From assembly GCA_025774615.1 (NCBI GenBank), contig JALGVQ010000128.1, positions 1 to 8,291 on the forward strand: a stretch of 8,291 nt of DNA, given 5' to 3'. The notes beneath the pieces are model-generated. The model saw only the letters and a program-made list of their open reading frames with translations, had not been told where the DNA came from and ran no database searches. Source of the DNA: a bacterium. Its GTDB lineage: Bacteria; Blakebacterota; Blakebacteria; Blakebacterales; Blakebacteraceae. Made by a program: the position numbers and the translations under genes. Positions 6,945-8,291 of this stretch are shown here, one piece after another. Position 1 is the stretch's first letter; every line of letters begins with the position of its first letter.

Positions 6945-6974
6945 TTTACAGAGCAGGAGCCGGAAGCGTAGAAT
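6945..6974 (+). promoter_or_regulatory. Candidate sigma70-type promoter of the M1 peptidase gene
   Basis: TTTACA (6945-6950) and TAGAAT (6969-6974) each match the sigma70 consensus at five of six bases, with an 18-bp spacer. Transcription would start near 6981, giving a leader of about 50 nt that contains AAGGGA (7013-7018) before the ATG at 7030. The -10 overlaps the alternative in-frame ATG at 6973, which argues against that start. The element fits consensus rules, but sigma-factor preferences in this lineage may differ. Confidence 0.5.
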
Positions 6975-7029
6975 GGCATCATTGCAGACCTGCCCCGAAC
7001 ACATACAGTCCGAAGGGACCGATCGGAAA

Positions 7030-8291
7030 ATGATGATGGAGAGATCCTCTGCAGTATCACGGCTCATGGCAGGAGTACTCATCCTGTCCCTGTGCCTGCC
7101 GGCAGTCGGCAGAGCGCAGACATCCGATGAGTACCCGCGTGATCCCGACATCGACATCCGCCACTACGCGTTCCGGCTCATCCTCGCCGATGAGAGTGAC
7201 ACGATCGACGGTGTGGCGAAGATCACGGTGTATTTCAGGACGGCTGGCGTCTCTGACTTCACACTCGACCTCATCGGGAGGTCGGGATCGATGAACCCGG
7301 CCGGCGAAGAGACCGGCATGGTGGTTGAATCGGTACTCCGGGAAGACGGGATGGTCCGTGTCGAGCATGAGCATGAGGGTGACCGTCTCCGCATCGGAAC
7401 GGGAGAGCCGTCGACCACCGGAGAAACCCGATCATTCCTGGTCTATTACCACGGCATCCCAGCTGATGGTCTCGTCATATCGCAGAATAAGTTCGGGGAA
7501 CGGACCTTCTTCGGCGACAACTGGCCGAACCGGGCCCGGCACTGGCTCCCTTCGATCGATCACCCATATGACAAGGCATCATGTGAATTCCTCGTCATCG
7601 CTCCGAACACCTACCAGGTCGTTGCCAACGGCAGGCTGATCGAGGAGACAGATCTTGAGGACGGCACCCGGCTGACCCGCTGGTTCGAGGAAGCTCCCCT
7701 CCCCACCAAGGTCATGGTGATCGGTGTCGCCCGGTTTGCTGTGCAGTACCTGCCGGTGACCGGCGGTGTACCGATCCAGACCTGGGTCTATCCCCAGGAC
7801 CGGGAAGGTGGATTCGAATCGTTCGCGATCGCCCGACAGGTAATGGACTATTTTGAAAAAGTGATCGGTCCCTTTTCCTACGAAAAGCTGGCAAACGTCC
7901 AGTCACGCACCCGATATGGCGGCATGGAGAACGCCGGCGCCATCTTCTATCACGAGGGACGCGGCGATCCGGTTAGCTGGGGCGAGAGCCTGATCGTGCA
8001 TGAGATGGCCCACCAGTGGTTCGGTGACTCGGCAAGCGAGGCAGACTGGCACCACATCTGGCTGAGTGAGGGCTTCGCGACATATTTCACCAGTGTCTAC
8101 ATGGAGCATTTTTACGGCGTGGAGCAGTTCCGGGAGGGGATGGCCGGATCCCGGCAGCGGGTACTCGCCTATTATTATGGCAATCCTGAGAGTTCCCGGC
8201 AGAGACCTCACACCGATTCACCACTGGTCGATACCACCATCCCGATCTCCAACGGACTGCTCAGCACCAACTCCTACCAAAAGGGCGCCTG
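7030..8291 (+). CDS. Secreted zinc aminopeptidase, family M1 (partial)
   Basis: The frame is open from 7030 to the window end, 420 complete codons, with no stop reached. Residues 1-29 form a Sec signal peptide (hydrophobic AGVLILSLCLPAV, cleavage probably after GRA at 27-29), so the enzyme acts in the periplasm or outside. A beta-rich N-terminal M1 domain follows, including RHWLPSIDHPYDKA at 170-183, a hallmark of the family. The catalytic domain shows GGMEN (297-301), which binds the substrate N-terminus, and zinc motif HEMAH (324-328) with third ligand E347 in WLSEGFA, spaced exactly HExxH-x18-E. Y416 in SYQKGA matches the transition-state-stabilising tyrosine of PepN-type enzymes. All key residues are intact, so it should remove N-terminal amino acids from peptides. 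AAGGGA 11 nt upstream supports ATG 7030; ATGs at 7033 and 7036 cannot be excluded. The helical C-terminal part lies beyond the window. It is divergent from the permease gene. Confidence 0.93.
   Translation, partial: MMMERSSAVSRLMAGVLILSLCLPAVGRAQTSDEYPRDPDIDIRHYAFRLILADESDTIDGVAKITVYFRTAGVSDFTLDLIGRSGSMNPAGEETGMVVESVLREDGMVRVEHEHEGDRLRIGTGEPSTTGETRSFLVYYHGIPADGLVISQNKFGERTFFGDNWPNRARHWLPSIDHPYDKASCEFLVIAPNTYQVVANGRLIEETDLEDGTRLTRWFEEAPLPTKVMVIGVARFAVQYLPVTGGVPIQTWVYPQDREGGFESFAIARQVMDYFEKVIGPFSYEKLANVQSRTRYGGMENAGAIFYHEGRGDPVSWGESLIVHEMAHQWFGDSASEADWHHIWLSEGFATYFTSVYMEHFYGVEQFREGMAGSRQRVLAYYYGNPESSRQRPHTDSPLVDTTIPISNGLLSTNSYQKGA

Noticed and set aside
6973-7029. In-frame upstream ATG for the M1 peptidase
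   Set aside because: It would add 19 polar residues before the signal peptide and overlaps the best -10 element.
7903-8211. Minus-strand open frame of about 102 codons opposite the M1 catalytic domain
   Set aside because: It is antisense to the conserved GGMEN and HEMAH motifs and has no features of its own.

Overview
The window is gene-dense, moderately GC-rich bacterial chromosome (roughly 57-58% G+C by eye). Three features point to a Gram-negative, didermic bacterium from an Acidobacteriota, Gemmatimonadota or FCB-like lineage: a GWxTD-type lipoprotein, an orphan MacB/FtsX permease of the acidobacterial ADOP type, and several exported proteins (one Tat lipoprotein, one Sec lipoprotein, one Sec-secreted M1 peptidase). 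This placement is inferred from family distribution; no phylogenetic marker gene is present. I saw no rRNA, tRNA, CRISPR array, insertion sequence or phage gene.

Layout. Positions 1-96 (minus) hold the first 32 codons of an exported lipoprotein with a Tat signal, running off the left edge. A 193-bp divergent intergenic region follows, with a strong Shine-Dalgarno on each side and an 11-bp perfect inverted repeat. From 290 to 4391 (plus) lie four genes with 1-nt gaps or a 4-nt overlap, almost certainly one operon: a family-2 SAM-dependent O-methyltransferase, an 82-residue single-pass membrane protein of unknown function, a YhhN/TMEM86 (lysoplasmalogenase-like) membrane protein, and a 734-residue GWxTD-domain lipoprotein. 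An 18-bp convergent gap separates it from an 803-residue orphan permease on the minus strand (4410-6821). A 208-bp divergent region with a good sigma70-like promoter then leads to a secreted zinc aminopeptidase of family M1 (7030 onward, plus), which runs off the right edge just after its catalytic tyrosine.

How the genes may work together. Every gene except the methyltransferase is predicted to act in, on or beyond the membrane, so the window looks like a cell-envelope and export neighbourhood. The four-gene operon joins a small-molecule methyltransferase to a membrane-lipid-type enzyme and a surface lipoprotein; a shared role is suggested only by the tight coupling. I found no convincing novel defence, mobile or biosynthetic system. 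The points most worth a second look are the operon's gene combination, the possible second GWxTD-like motif in the lipoprotein, the phased inverted repeat upstream of the operon, and a strong excess of the tetranucleotide GATC.
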